From Flavobacteriales bacterium (GTDB lineage Bacteria; Bacteroidota; Bacteroidia; Flavobacteriales_D; CAJJDF01), in contig JABAYJ010000004.1 of NCBI GenBank assembly GCA_018609055.1, positions 1-64,000 on the forward strand: DNA of 64,000 bases. The letters run 5' to 3'. The translations under genes and the position numbers were made by a program. Positions within the stretch are counted from its first letter, which is position 1, and each line of letters begins with the position of its first letter. This document shows positions 16,633-25,214 of the stretch, in pieces. The notes under the pieces are model-generated. The model saw only the letters and a list, made by a program, of their open reading frames with translations, ran no database searches and was not told where the DNA came from.

Positions 16633-18312
16633 TTATGCCTTAAACGCTTTAATTTTCTCCATATATTTCTTAAGTTCTTCTTTCACTTTGGGAGCCAAAA
16701 AGAATAACCCTATCATGTTAGGAACAAGCATTGCGAATATCATAGCATCAGAAAAATCGATTACTGAACCTAAGCTTATTGCTCCTCCAATTATTACGAA
16801 TAAACAGAAAATAACTTTATAGGCATTCCCTACCATTTTACTTTTCCCAAATAAGAATGTCCAAGCTTGGAATCCATAATAAGACCATGATATCATAGAT
16901 GAAAATGCAAACAATACAACTGCTATTGTTAATACCCATGGAAACCAAGAAATAGACATTTCAAAAGCTTTAGAAGTAGCTTCTACCCCTTTGGTCACCT
17001 TTACTCCATATTCCATTACTTCTCCATCCATGTTAGATACAATTAACATTAATGCAGTCATTGTACAAACAACTACCGTATCAATAAATGGCTCAAGTAA
17101 AGCAACTAATCCTTCACTTGCTGGATGTTTAGTTTTAACAGCTGCATGAGCTATAGATGCAGAACCAATACCTGCTTCATTAGAAAATGCTGCTCTTTGG
17201 AACCCTTGAATCAATATTCCAACAAAACCACCAGAAACACCAGCAAAAGTAAATGCTCCAGTAAATATTTGACCAAATGCCTTAGGCACTAAATCTATTT
17301 TCATAACCAGAACAGCAATAACAGCTAATACATAAACAGCTACCATAAATGGAACTATTTTTTCTGTTACGGTTGCAATTTTTTTAATTCCACCAATAAT
17401 TACAATTCCTACTAAAACCGCCATCACTAATCCAAATAACGCTCCATATCCTGCTAAAAAACTAGTCTCCCCACCTGTTACGGATTGAACCATTTCGAAA
17501 GCTTGATTAACTTGAAACATGTTACCTCCACCAAAAGAACCTCCAATACACATTATTGCAAATACTACTGCTAATATTTTTCCGAAGTTCCCTTTAATTC
17601 CTTTTTTTAAATAATACATTGGACCTCCGTACACAGTTCCGTCCTCTCCAATTTCTCTGTATTTAACACCAAGTGTACACTCTACAAATTTTGATGACAT
17701 CCCTAAAAATCCTGCTACAATCATCCAAAATGTTGCTCCAGGACCACCTAATGAAAGTGCTACAGCAACCCCTGCTATATTTCCTAACCCTACTGTTGCA
17801 GACAAAGCTGCCGTTAAAGCCTGGAAGTGAGAAACTTCTCCATCATGTTCACCTTCAACTCTTATCGTTTCTGGATTATCTCCTAGTATGTCTTCATGAG
17901 AATCAGGAAAAACATCAGAAGATTCTAAATGACCTCCGTCTTCTAAATCATCATACTTACCCCTTACAATTCCTATAGAAGTAAAAAAACCTCTGAAGTT
18001 GATAAACTTAAAATACAAAGTAAAATATAGCGCTCCTAAGATTAGTACAATAAGTACCCAAGGAATTTTTACTGTATCAGAAAAAGGAATAGCATAAAAA
18101 ATTGTTTCTACGAACCAACCTGTTGCATTTCCAAAAGCTTTATCGATTTTTTCATCTAACCCTAAATCTTTTGCAGTTTCTGCTGCTGCTGCAACTGTAG
18201 TAGAAATTTCATTTACTACTTCTTGAGTGTTTTCAACCAGAGCTGGCTGATCTTGAGCAAGAAAAATTAAAGGGAATACGACAAACAGTATCGATAAAAA
18301 TTTATTTAACAT
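16633..18312 (-). CDS. Alanine/glycine:cation symporter (AGCS family)
   Basis: This inner-membrane transporter imports alanine or glycine with Na+ or H+. The 559-residue product has family motifs ([59 protein letters not shown]) and about eleven membrane helices. It is longer than typical members because of an N-terminal signal-peptide-like segment (1-20, ending FLAQ), a periplasmic stretch and an extra helix, plus an acidic insert before the first motif. The ATG at 18312 is chosen over an in-frame start 14 codons upstream because a full promoter (18334-18364) overlaps that longer region. Confidence 0.92.
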   Translation of the reverse strand: MLNKFLSILFVVFPLIFLAQDQPALVENTQEVVNEISTTVAAAAETAKDLGLDEKIDKAFGNATGWFVETIFYAIPFSDTVKIPWVLIVLILGALYFTLYFKFINFRGFFTSIGIVRGKYDDLEDGGHLESSDVFPDSHEDILGDNPETIRVEGEHDGEVSHFQALTAALSATVGLGNIAGVAVALSLGGPGATFWMIVAGFLGMSSKFVECTLGVKYREIGEDGTVYGGPMYYLKKGIKGNFGKILAVVFAIMCIGGSFGGGNMFQVNQAFEMVQSVTGGETSFLAGYGALFGLVMAVLVGIVIIGGIKKIATVTEKIVPFMVAVYVLAVIAVLVMKIDLVPKAFGQIFTGAFTFAGVSGGFVGILIQGFQRAAFSNEAGIGSASIAHAAVKTKHPASEGLVALLEPFIDTVVVCTMTALMLIVSNMDGEVMEYGVKVTKGVEATSKAFEMSISWFPWVLTIAVVLFAFSSMISWSYYGFQAWTFLFGKSKMVGNAYKVIFCLFVIIGGAISLGSVIDFSDAMIFAMLVPNMIGLFFLAPKVKEELKKYMEKIKAFKA

Positions 18313-18333
18313 GAAATGTTTTTTAGATGAATT

Positions 18334-18364
18334 CAAATATAGGAAAATAGGCAAGCCTACCCAA
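18334..18364 (-). promoter_or_regulatory. Promoter of the AGCS symporter (TTG-N20-TATATTTG)
   Basis: Minus-strand TTG (18364-18362), 20-nt spacer and TATATTTG (18341-18334) match the Bacteroidota consensus. The expected start site near 18328 leaves a leader of about 15 nt to the ATG at 18312. Confidence 0.75.
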
Positions 18365-18369
18365 ATATT

Positions 18370-19272
18370 TTATTTTTGATTATCAAGAAATTCCAGTGAC
18401 TGTTCTAGTGTCAATGGATTGTAATCTAATTCTCGTTTTGCTTTATCAATAATAAATCCTGTTCTTGAAGGACGTGAAGCATTTTGGTTAAGTATTGCCG
18501 TTTTTATTGGTGTTACACAATCAGTCGATAAATTATAATGTTTACCAATTCGCTTCACAATTTCCAGAATACTCATAGTTTCTGGTCCTGAAAGATGAAA
18601 AATTCCATTTGCATCTTTATCAGCAATTGCAATACAACCTTTAGCTAAGTCTTCTGCAAGTGTTGGAGCTCTATACTGATCATCAACTACATTTATTGGC
18701 GATTGTTTTTCCAATGCGCCTTTTGCCCACATAATTAAGTTTCCTCTACTCAGGTTATCTCCCGTTCCAAAAACTATAATAGTTCTTGCTACAGCAGTTT
18801 TTTCATATCCACTTTGTTCAATTAACTCTTCGGATGCTAGTTTAGACTTGGCATAATAACTCAATGGATTTGGCTTATCAGTTTCGATATAAGGCCCGTT
18901 TTCTCCATCAAATACAAAATCAGTAGATAAGTGAATGAAATGTGAGTTATGTTTTTTAGATGATTGCAAAAGATAATCTACAGCCTTCACATTAATGTCC
19001 CAACATTCTTCTTGATGATCTTCACAGGCATCAACATTAGTCATTGCTGCAGTATTAATTACAACATCTGGATTATGCTTAGCAATAATTTTTTCTACTT
19101 CTTTTTCAGAAGTAATATCTAATGATTCGTAGTTAAAATCTTTAACTAGCCTTCTGTTTTCACCTTTGGAAGTTGCAATTAAATGAACATCTTCTCTTTC
19201 TTTTAATTGATTAACGATTTTCTGCCCTAACAAACCATTAGAACCAGTAACTAATATGGTTTTTTTATCCAT
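18370..19272 (-). CDS. RmlD-like SDR family oxidoreductase
   Basis: This extended short-chain dehydrogenase has an N-terminal NAD(P)-binding motif VTGSNGLLGQKIV and a catalytic YxxxK in SYYAKSKLASE. The AAMTNVDACEDH and STDFVFDGENGPYIE stretches are typical of dTDP-4-dehydrorhamnose reductase (RmlD) and its relatives. The 300-residue length fits. No other rhamnose genes lie nearby, so it may act on another nucleotide sugar or be a general RmlD-type reductase. Its start overlaps the end of the potassium channel gene by 8 bp, so the two are cotranscribed. Confidence 0.82.
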   Translation of the reverse strand: MDKKTILVTGSNGLLGQKIVNQLKEREDVHLIATSKGENRRLVKDFNYESLDITSEKEVEKIIAKHNPDVVINTAAMTNVDACEDHQEECWDINVKAVDYLLQSSKKHNSHFIHLSTDFVFDGENGPYIETDKPNPLSYYAKSKLASEELIEQSGYEKTAVARTIIVFGTGDNLSRGNLIMWAKGALEKQSPINVVDDQYRAPTLAEDLAKGCIAIADKDANGIFHLSGPETMSILEIVKRIGKHYNLSTDCVTPIKTAILNQNASRPSRTGFIIDKAKRELDYNPLTLEQSLEFLDNQK

Positions 19273-20290
19273 GAGTTATTCCAAATATTTTATTAATTTC
19301 TCCTATTTGATCAGGGTTACCAAGCACAAATAATTTAGAACCAGGCACCAGTAAAACATCTGGTTTAGGATTCACAATAAATTCTCCTTCTGGAGTTTTG
19401 TACCCAACAATATTACATCCCGTATTAAAATCTTGTGATATACTCGATATTGTTTTGTTCTTGTATTCGGATGGAATATTATCAAAAGATATTTCCTCCA
19501 AATTTACTTTAGATTGTCCCTGTATGGTAATGTGATCCAAAAACTCAATTACATCAGGAGTAATTACCAATGATGCCATGTGAGCTCCTCCTAGTGAATC
19601 GGGCATAATTACATTACTAGCTCCTGCAATTTTAAGTTTCCTTACAGATGAACCTTGAGATGCACGACTAATTATCTTTAAATTAGGATTTAACTCCCTT
19701 GCAGATAACACCACAAATAAATTATCAGCATCAGAAGGCAAAGTAGTTATAAGTGAATGAGCATTCTTTATTTGAGCTTTCAGTAACACATCATCAGAAG
19801 TAGCATTTCCCTCCAAAAAAAGATGTTCTTTATTTGCTCTAAAAACATCTAACAAATCTGGACTTTGTTCAATAATTACATATTCCTTATCGTGAGCTTT
19901 TAATTCACTTACAGCTTGAGTTCCTACTCTTCCGTATCCGCATACAATAACATGCTTATCTAATTTTTCTACTTCTTTATTCATTTGAAAATCTTTAAAA
20001 TAAATTCGATATTCCCCTTCCAGTAAATATTTTGAGATGGACGACAAAGCATAAGCAAAAGTACCAAAGCTCATAATTATGAGAACAATAGTAAATAATT
20101 TACCATAAGATGAAAGTGTACCGACCTCATTAAAACCTACGGTAGAAACCGTAATAATAGTCATATAAAAAGCATCAAAAAAGCTCATCCCCTCAATAAT
20201 CATATACCCCACCACTCCAGTTAAAACAATAACAATGAGTAGAAATAAAGCTATATATATTTTGCTAAATAAGCGGTAGTTGAGCAACAA
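19265..20290 (-). CDS. Two-helix potassium channel with RCK (TrkA-N/TrkA-C) domains
   Basis: A MthK-type K+ channel: TM1 (about 10-32), pore helix and selectivity filter TVGF (T50-F53, in TVSTVGFNEV), TM2 (about 64-84), then an RCK-N Rossmann domain starting with VIVCGYGRVGTQAV and an RCK-C domain near the end. The 341-residue length is usual. No ATG precedes TM1 in this frame: the open frame begins with TTG codons at 20290 and 20287, after an in-frame stop. Because TM1 is required, a TTG start is likely. It overlaps the RmlD-like gene by 8 bp. Confidence 0.88.
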   Translation of the reverse strand: MLLNYRLFSKIYIALFLLIVIVLTGVVGYMIIEGMSFFDAFYMTIITVSTVGFNEVGTLSSYGKLFTIVLIIMSFGTFAYALSSISKYLLEGEYRIYFKDFQMNKEVEKLDKHVIVCGYGRVGTQAVSELKAHDKEYVIIEQSPDLLDVFRANKEHLFLEGNATSDDVLLKAQIKNAHSLITTLPSDADNLFVVLSARELNPNLKIISRASQGSSVRKLKIAGASNVIMPDSLGGAHMASLVITPDVIEFLDHITIQGQSKVNLEEISFDNIPSEYKNKTISSISQDFNTGCNIVGYKTPEGEFIVNPKPDVLLVPGSKLFVLGNPDQIGEINKIFGITHG

Positions 20291-20425
20291 ATTTTTCTTT
20301 TTTTATAACATAGTAAAGATAGTAATTATAATATGAATCCATAGAGCTAAATAGTTTTTTGGCACGAAAATTGAAATTACATTACCAATATTAAACTCCT
20401 CTTATTGAGGAATAAATCTAAAGCC

Positions 20426-21142
20426 ATGAAAACGAAAATATTACTTACAGCCCTACTTACTTTTCTGTTAGTAACCGGAAAAGCTTTTAGCAACTCAAGC
20501 ACATTATTTATTGATGTGATGGAACACCCTTCTAAAACATACATCATAGAATTTGATGATGGGAATGTTTACGAAACTCAAAATGATATCAGAATAGATA
20601 ATTTGAGATTTGGGAAAAATGGAATTAGAATTTACAAACGTAGTTTCCAGGGATCAAGAAGAAATCCTCGTAATTTTCAGGACAGGTTAATCTATGAAGG
20701 AAACCTAAACGTACCAAGAAACTCAATTATCAAAAGTGAATTGGCTCAAAGAAACTTGTTTGTACATAGTATTAGACCAAAACGAGCTAACCACCCTAAT
20801 GGAGGAAGAGCGTTTGGAATGAACCAAAGAGCATTTGAGCAACTTAGATTCTCTGTACAAAACGAAAGTTTTGATAGAGATAAATTAGAAATATTAACTT
20901 TTGTTGCTCGAACTGGAAACTTTAACTCAAGACAAGTTGCAGAGCTAGTTAGCCTAATGAGTTTTGATTCTTACAAATTGAAATTTGCTCAAGAAGCATA
21001 CAGAAACACTGTAGATAAGCAAAACTACTTTTTAGTTAGAGACCAAATTACTTTCATAAGTAACCAAAGAAAATTGATGATTTTTGTATCAACTCAAGGT
21101 CCAGCTAACCCTCCAAGAGGAGGAAATGGAAGAAGACGCTAG
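20426..21142 (+). CDS. Secreted DUF4476 domain protein
   Basis: A 238-residue exported protein with a signal peptide (about 1-22, ending KAFS) and a C-terminal DUF4476 domain (about 125-225; RAFGMNQRAFEQLRFSV, FDRDKLEILTFVARTG). The tail is rich in Gly, Asn and Arg. DUF4476 proteins are common in Bacteroidota and have no known activity. The ATG at 20426 is preferred over a TTG 7 codons upstream because the signal peptide starts there. A bidirectional terminator follows. Confidence 0.82.
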   Translation: MKTKILLTALLTFLLVTGKAFSNSSTLFIDVMEHPSKTYIIEFDDGNVYETQNDIRIDNLRFGKNGIRIYKRSFQGSRRNPRNFQDRLIYEGNLNVPRNSIIKSELAQRNLFVHSIRPKRANHPNGGRAFGMNQRAFEQLRFSVQNESFDRDKLEILTFVARTGNFNSRQVAELVSLMSFDSYKLKFAQEAYRNTVDKQNYFLVRDQITFISNQRKLMIFVSTQGPANPPRGGNGRRR

Positions 21143-21160
21143 TCACAAATATTTAAAACT

Positions 21161-21197
21161 AAAAAAGCCTGAAAGAAAATTCTTTCAGGCTTTTTTT
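21161..21197. terminator. Bidirectional rho-independent terminator
   Basis: A stem of about 17 bp (AAAAAAGCCTGAAAGAA paired with TTCTTTCAGGCTTTTTT) and a 2-nt loop has A and T runs on both sides. It serves the convergent DUF4476 and NUDIX genes. Confidence 0.9.
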
Positions 21198-21807
21198 ATT
21201 TTATTCTTAATAAATAGGCTTCGAGTACATCTTTAATTGAGGGAAAAGTATTTTTAAATACTTTATCGAACTTATCTGGGTGAATCCATTTCACTTTTGT
21301 GATACTCTCTTCAGTTTGAGGAATAAGCTCTTCATCTTTATCATAATCCATAATGTACCAATATGTTTTTTTGATACAATCTTTTCCTTTGTTTCTGAAT
21401 TTATGGAAAGTAGTTATTAGGTCTTCTCTTATTTTAGGATCAGTTATTCCACACTCTTCTTCAACTTCGCGAATAGCTCCGTGTTTAATTTTCTCTCTCT
21501 TCTCCAATTTTCCTTTAGGTATATCCCATTTTCCTTTTCTGAAAATAAATAAAACTTCATCTTTTTCATTCACAACAAGTCCTCCTCCAGCTTCTACAAT
21601 TCGAAATCGTTTTTCGAGAAGTTTATTGAGCACTTTTAACGTAGGAAAATTGACAATATTAGCCACTTCTTTTTCGTTAGAATTAAGAATTAAATCAAAC
21701 TCTTGGAGAGTGTAACATGTTGTAAAAGAAAATTTTTTATCAAAAAATGACTTTTTTAGACCGAAACATAAGAAAAATACCCTTTCATTTATAAAAACTT
21801 TATACAT
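21196..21807 (-). CDS. NUDIX hydrolase
   Basis: The 203-residue product carries a NUDIX fold with the box GKLEKREKIKHGAIREVEEECGI (about residues 98-120), preceded by KGKWDIPKG. NUDIX enzymes cleave nucleoside-diphosphate derivatives; the substrate cannot be read from the sequence. The roughly 70 residues before the domain (MYKVFINERVFFL...) are shared by Bacteroidota NUDIX proteins encoded next to pyrE. Its ATG is separated from the divergent pyrE ATG by only 12 bp, so each promoter must lie within the other gene's 5' region. Confidence 0.88.
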   Translation of the reverse strand: MYKVFINERVFFLCFGLKKSFFDKKFSFTTCYTLQEFDLILNSNEKEVANIVNFPTLKVLNKLLEKRFRIVEAGGGLVVNEKDEVLFIFRKGKWDIPKGKLEKREKIKHGAIREVEEECGITDPKIREDLITTFHKFRNKGKDCIKKTYWYIMDYDKDEELIPQTEESITKVKWIHPDKFDKVFKNTFPSIKDVLEAYLLRIK

Positions 21808-21810
21808 TTG
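21803..21810 (+). promoter_or_regulatory. Candidate -7 element of pyrE (TACATTTG)
   Basis: TACATTTG fits TAnnTTTG and ends 9 nt before the pyrE ATG at 21820, implying an almost leaderless mRNA. No clear TTG was found 17-23 nt upstream. The element overlaps the NUDIX start codon on the other strand. Confidence 0.45.
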
Positions 21811-21819
21811 CGACCTATT

Positions 21820-22443
21820 ATGATTTTAGACAAAAATACAGCCTCAAAGGTAGCAGAATATTTATTACAAATAAAAGCTATTAAATTAAATGTAGAAGAG
21901 CCATTCACGTGGGCTTCTGGAATTAAGTCGCCTATATATTGCGACAACCGAACTATTCTATCTTATCCAGTAGTTAGAACCTATATTAGACAGCAACTAG
22001 CTGAACTAACTATAGAGGCTTACGGAAAACCTGATATTATTGCAGGAGTAGCTACAGGAGGTATTGCACACGGAGCTTTAGTTGCTCAAGAATTAGATAT
22101 GCCATTTGCATATGTTCGTTCTCAAGCAAAAGGTCATGGATTACAAAACATGATTGAAGGAGTGATGGAAAAAGGGAGAACTGTTGTACTAATTGAAGAT
22201 TTAATATCAACTGGAGGAAGTTCTATAAAAGCTGTAAACGCAGTGAAAGAAAACGGAAACCAAGTTAAAGGTGTTATTTCAATAATGGATTACGGCTTCA
22301 AAAAAGCCGAAGACAACTTTAAGGATGTTTGTTCTTATTATTCTCTTTGTGATTTTGACGTGTTAGTTGACACTGCTTTAGACAAGCAATTTATCACAAA
22401 AGAAAACTATGATAAGTTGGTGAAATGGAAACAATCTGTTTAG
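21820..22443 (+). CDS. pyrE: Orotate phosphoribosyltransferase
   Basis: The enzyme makes orotidine 5-phosphate from orotate and PRPP in pyrimidine synthesis. The 207-residue product has WASGIKSPIYCDNR, the IAGVATGGIAHGAL motif, YVRSQAKGHGLQN and the PRPP loop VVLIEDLISTGGSS. Length is typical. The ATG at 21820 is chosen over a TTG four codons upstream because the TTG lies inside the candidate -7 element. Confidence 0.95.
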   Translation: MILDKNTASKVAEYLLQIKAIKLNVEEPFTWASGIKSPIYCDNRTILSYPVVRTYIRQQLAELTIEAYGKPDIIAGVATGGIAHGALVAQELDMPFAYVRSQAKGHGLQNMIEGVMEKGRTVVLIEDLISTGGSSIKAVNAVKENGNQVKGVISIMDYGFKKAEDNFKDVCSYYSLCDFDVLVDTALDKQFITKENYDKLVKWKQSV

Positions 22444-22521
22444 GTATTAACAATATTCTGAAAACAGTTAAAAACATCTTTTTGGATTAAACCTCCACCT
22501 TAGATTAAATACTTATTTTTG

Positions 22522-22549
22522 AAGCGTCCTCCAACAAGGACGCTTTTTT
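22522..22549 (+). terminator. Rho-independent terminator downstream of pyrE
   Basis: Stem AAGCGTCC/GGACGCTT with an 8-nt loop, followed by a T run. It lies between pyrE and purC, so purC needs its own promoter, or is reached by read-through. Confidence 0.85.
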
Positions 22550-22571
22550 ATTACACCTACTTTTTATAATT

Positions 22572-23516
22572 ATGGAATCTACTTTAACTGCAACTGATTA
22601 CAATTTCCCAGGCCAAACTGCCATTTACAAAGGAAAAGTAAGAGATGTGTACAACATCAATAACGAGAAAATTGTGTTAATAGCTTCGGATAGGATCTCA
22701 GCTTTTGATGCTGTGTTACCAAAAGGAATTCCATTTAAAGGGCAAATATTAACTGCAATTGCAGCTAAATTCCTAAATGAGACTAAAGATATTGTACCAA
22801 ATTGGCTTGAGGCAACTCCAGATCCAAATGTAGCAGTTGGTAAATTTTGCAAACCATTTATGGTAGAAATGGTAATTAGAGGATACTTAGCTGGGCACGC
22901 CTGGAGAGAATACAAAGCTGGAAAAAGAATAATCTGTGGAGTTGCCATGCCTGATGGCATGAAACAAAACGATAAATTTCCTGAGCCAATTATTACTCCT
23001 GCAACTAAAGCAGAAGACGGAGACCATGACGAAGACATCTCTAGAGAGAACATAATAGCTCAAGGAATTGTGAGTAAAGAAGATTACGAGAAGTTAGAAA
23101 GCTATACCAGAGCATTATTCCAAAGAGGAACTGAAATTGCGGCTAAGCAAGATTTAATTTTAGTAGATACTAAATATGAATTTGGAAAAGCGGATGGAAC
23201 AATTTACCTAATTGATGAAATTCACACTCCTGATTCTTCGCGTTTCTTTTATGCAGAGGGCTACCAAGAAAGGCAAGATAAAGACGAACAACAAAAGCAA
23301 TTATCTAAAGAGTTTGTTCGTGAATGGTTAATAGAAAATGGATTTCAAGGATTGGAAGGACAAACTATTCCTCACATTCCTGATTCATTTGTAAATACTG
23401 TAACAGAAAGATACACAGAGCTATACGAAAAGATTACGGGAGAGACCTTTGTGAAAGCAGATAACTCTGATTTGGTGAACAGGATTAAGAAAAATGTTAC
23501 TGAGTATTTAAGCTAA
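22572..23516 (+). CDS. purC: Phosphoribosylaminoimidazole-succinocarboxamide synthase (SAICAR synthetase)
   Basis: The enzyme joins aspartate to CAIR with ATP hydrolysis in purine synthesis. The 314-residue product shows the long form of the family: [48 protein letters not shown] and [14 protein letters not shown]. The start codon is the first ATG after the upstream terminator. The region before it (22550-22571) is only 22 nt, so promoter and leader must be very short or overlap the terminator. Confidence 0.95.
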   Translation: MESTLTATDYNFPGQTAIYKGKVRDVYNINNEKIVLIASDRISAFDAVLPKGIPFKGQILTAIAAKFLNETKDIVPNWLEATPDPNVAVGKFCKPFMVEMVIRGYLAGHAWREYKAGKRIICGVAMPDGMKQNDKFPEPIITPATKAEDGDHDEDISRENIIAQGIVSKEDYEKLESYTRALFQRGTEIAAKQDLILVDTKYEFGKADGTIYLIDEIHTPDSSRFFYAEGYQERQDKDEQQKQLSKEFVREWLIENGFQGLEGQTIPHIPDSFVNTVTERYTELYEKITGETFVKADNSDLVNRIKKNVTEYLS

Positions 23517-23532
23517 CACCAATAATCTAAAC

Positions 23533-23548
23533 TGTAACATTTGTTACA
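23533..23548. promoter_or_regulatory. Palindromic site upstream of T9SS cargo gene
   Basis: TGTAACA and TGTTACA arms flank a TT centre, about 44 nt upstream of the ATG at 23592. The length and symmetry fit a dimeric-regulator operator. It could also be part of a transcription terminator for purC, but it has no T run. Confidence 0.35.
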
Positions 23549-23591
23549 TCAAAATTTAGAATGAGATATTATCTTTAATAAAATACATCCA

Positions 23592-25214
23592 ATGAATTTT
23601 AAAAAATTAAAGTTATCTAGCATCTCGTTATTTATATTCGGCTCATTATCCTTTGGTCAAAACTCACCATTTAGCATTGCTGTAGAACCTATTAATATTC
23701 CCAACTTAGGAGGATTGCAATCTTTTGCTTTTGGTCAACATAACGGAAAATGGTTAATACTTGGAGGAAGATTAGACGGATTACACCAAAGACAACCCTT
23801 TGCCGCTTTTGATGTTGCTGGACATAATACTCAATTAATTGTAGTGGACCCAGTCACTAAACAAAGATGGACAGCTTCTATTTCTTCTTTACCAACAGCT
23901 ATTCAAGAACAAATTAAATCAACAAATGCACAGTTTTTTCAAGAAGAAAACTATTTATATATTCTAGGAGGATACGGATATAGCGGAACTCTAAATGACC
24001 ATACTACGTTCCCAAACTTAACAGCAATTGATGTTCCATCAACAATTAATGCTGTAATAAACGGAACTAGTTTCATTTCGAATTTTAGACAAATTACAGA
24101 CACTAAATTTCAAGTAACAGGTGGCAGATTAGAAAAAATCTACAATACTCACTATTTAGTTGGTGGACAAAAATTTATTGGTAGATATAATCCTATGGGA
24201 CCAACACATGGACCAGGATTCACACAAGAATACACCAACCAAATAAGAAAATTTACATTATCGGATAATGGAACTGCAATCACTATAAATCATTTTGCTG
24301 CTATTACTGATACTGTTGAACTTCACAGAAGAGATTATAATGTAACTCCCCAAATAATGCCAAACGGAGAAGAAGGCTTAACTGCATTTTCAGGAGTATT
24401 CCAAAAAAATGCTAATCTTCCATTTTTAAACTGTGTAAATATTGATAGCTCTGGTTACAATGCAAACAACTCTTTCAGTCAATATTACAACCATTATCAT
24501 TGTGCAAATTTCCCAATATACTCAAGTTATTATAACGAAATGAACACTGTTTTTTTTGGAGGAATTGCTCAATATTACGATAATGCTGGAACCTTGGTTC
24601 AAGATAACAATGTGCCTTTTGTAAAAACAATTGCAAGGGTTTCAAGAGATGCTAATGGTATAATGGCTGAATACAAACTACCTATTGAAATGCCTTCACT
24701 ACTTGGAGCTGGCTCAGAGTTTATACCAAATCTTAATATACCCAGATATCATAATGGAGTAATAAAAATAGATAGTTTATCCCAAGATTCTACACTTGTG
24801 GGATATATTTACGGAGGAATTAGTAGCACTGGAGCCAATATTTTTTTTACGAATACTGGCACTCAAAGTTCAGCAAGTAGCCAAATTTTTGAAGTTTACT
24901 TAATCAAAGGACAAACTTACGGAGTCCACGAATTAAACTCTCACAGTGTAAGCAATTTAAAACTAAAAGTATTTCCTAACCCAAACAAAGGGGACTTTAA
25001 AGTGACATTTAACTTAAAAAAACGCTCAAGTGTAAAATTAAAACTGACAGACTTGAATGGAAAAATTATTGAAATAAATAATTTTAAAAGCTTGGAAAAA
25101 GGAGAACATACATTAGAAAAACGAATTGAAGAAATTGCAAATGGAGGTATCTATTTCCTAACCATTGAAACAGACTATGAGATTGCTACACAAAAATTAA
25201 TACTTAAGAAGTAA
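23592..25214 (+). CDS. T9SS type A cargo protein with Kelch-like N-terminal region
   Basis: The 540-residue exported protein has a signal peptide (about 1-22), then repeats with the GG-containing strands of Kelch/beta-propeller proteins (WLILGGRLDG, YLYILGGYGYSG, YLVGGQKFIG, VFFGGIAQYY, YIYGGISSTG). It ends in a type A sorting domain of about 75 residues beginning LKVFPNPNKGDF and ending GIYFLTIETDYEIATQKLIL. It would be secreted and anchored at the cell surface. Its ligand is unknown. The 3' end overlaps the convergent helicase gene by 11 bp. Confidence 0.85.
   Translation: MNFKKLKLSSISLFIFGSLSFGQNSPFSIAVEPINIPNLGGLQSFAFGQHNGKWLILGGRLDGLHQRQPFAAFDVAGHNTQLIVVDPVTKQRWTASISSLPTAIQEQIKSTNAQFFQEENYLYILGGYGYSGTLNDHTTFPNLTAIDVPSTINAVINGTSFISNFRQITDTKFQVTGGRLEKIYNTHYLVGGQKFIGRYNPMGPTHGPGFTQEYTNQIRKFTLSDNGTAITINHFAAITDTVELHRRDYNVTPQIMPNGEEGLTAFSGVFQKNANLPFLNCVNIDSSGYNANNSFSQYYNHYHCANFPIYSSYYNEMNTVFFGGIAQYYDNAGTLVQDNNVPFVKTIARVSRDANGIMAEYKLPIEMPSLLGAGSEFIPNLNIPRYHNGVIKIDSLSQDSTLVGYIYGGISSTGANIFFTNTGTQSSASSQIFEVYLIKGQTYGVHELNSHSVSNLKLKVFPNPNKGDFKVTFNLKKRSSVKLKLTDLNGKIIEINNFKSLEKGEHTLEKRIEEIANGGIYFLTIETDYEIATQKLILKK

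Noticed and set aside
20291..20425. Search for promoters of the K+ channel and DUF4476 genes
   Set aside because: No match to TAnnTTTG with a TTG at standard spacing was found on either strand; only a small CCTC/GAGG repeat near 20398-20410 was seen.
22514..22521. TATTTTTG as a promoter for purC
   Set aside because: It lies directly before the pyrE terminator hairpin and has no -33 TTG at the right distance.
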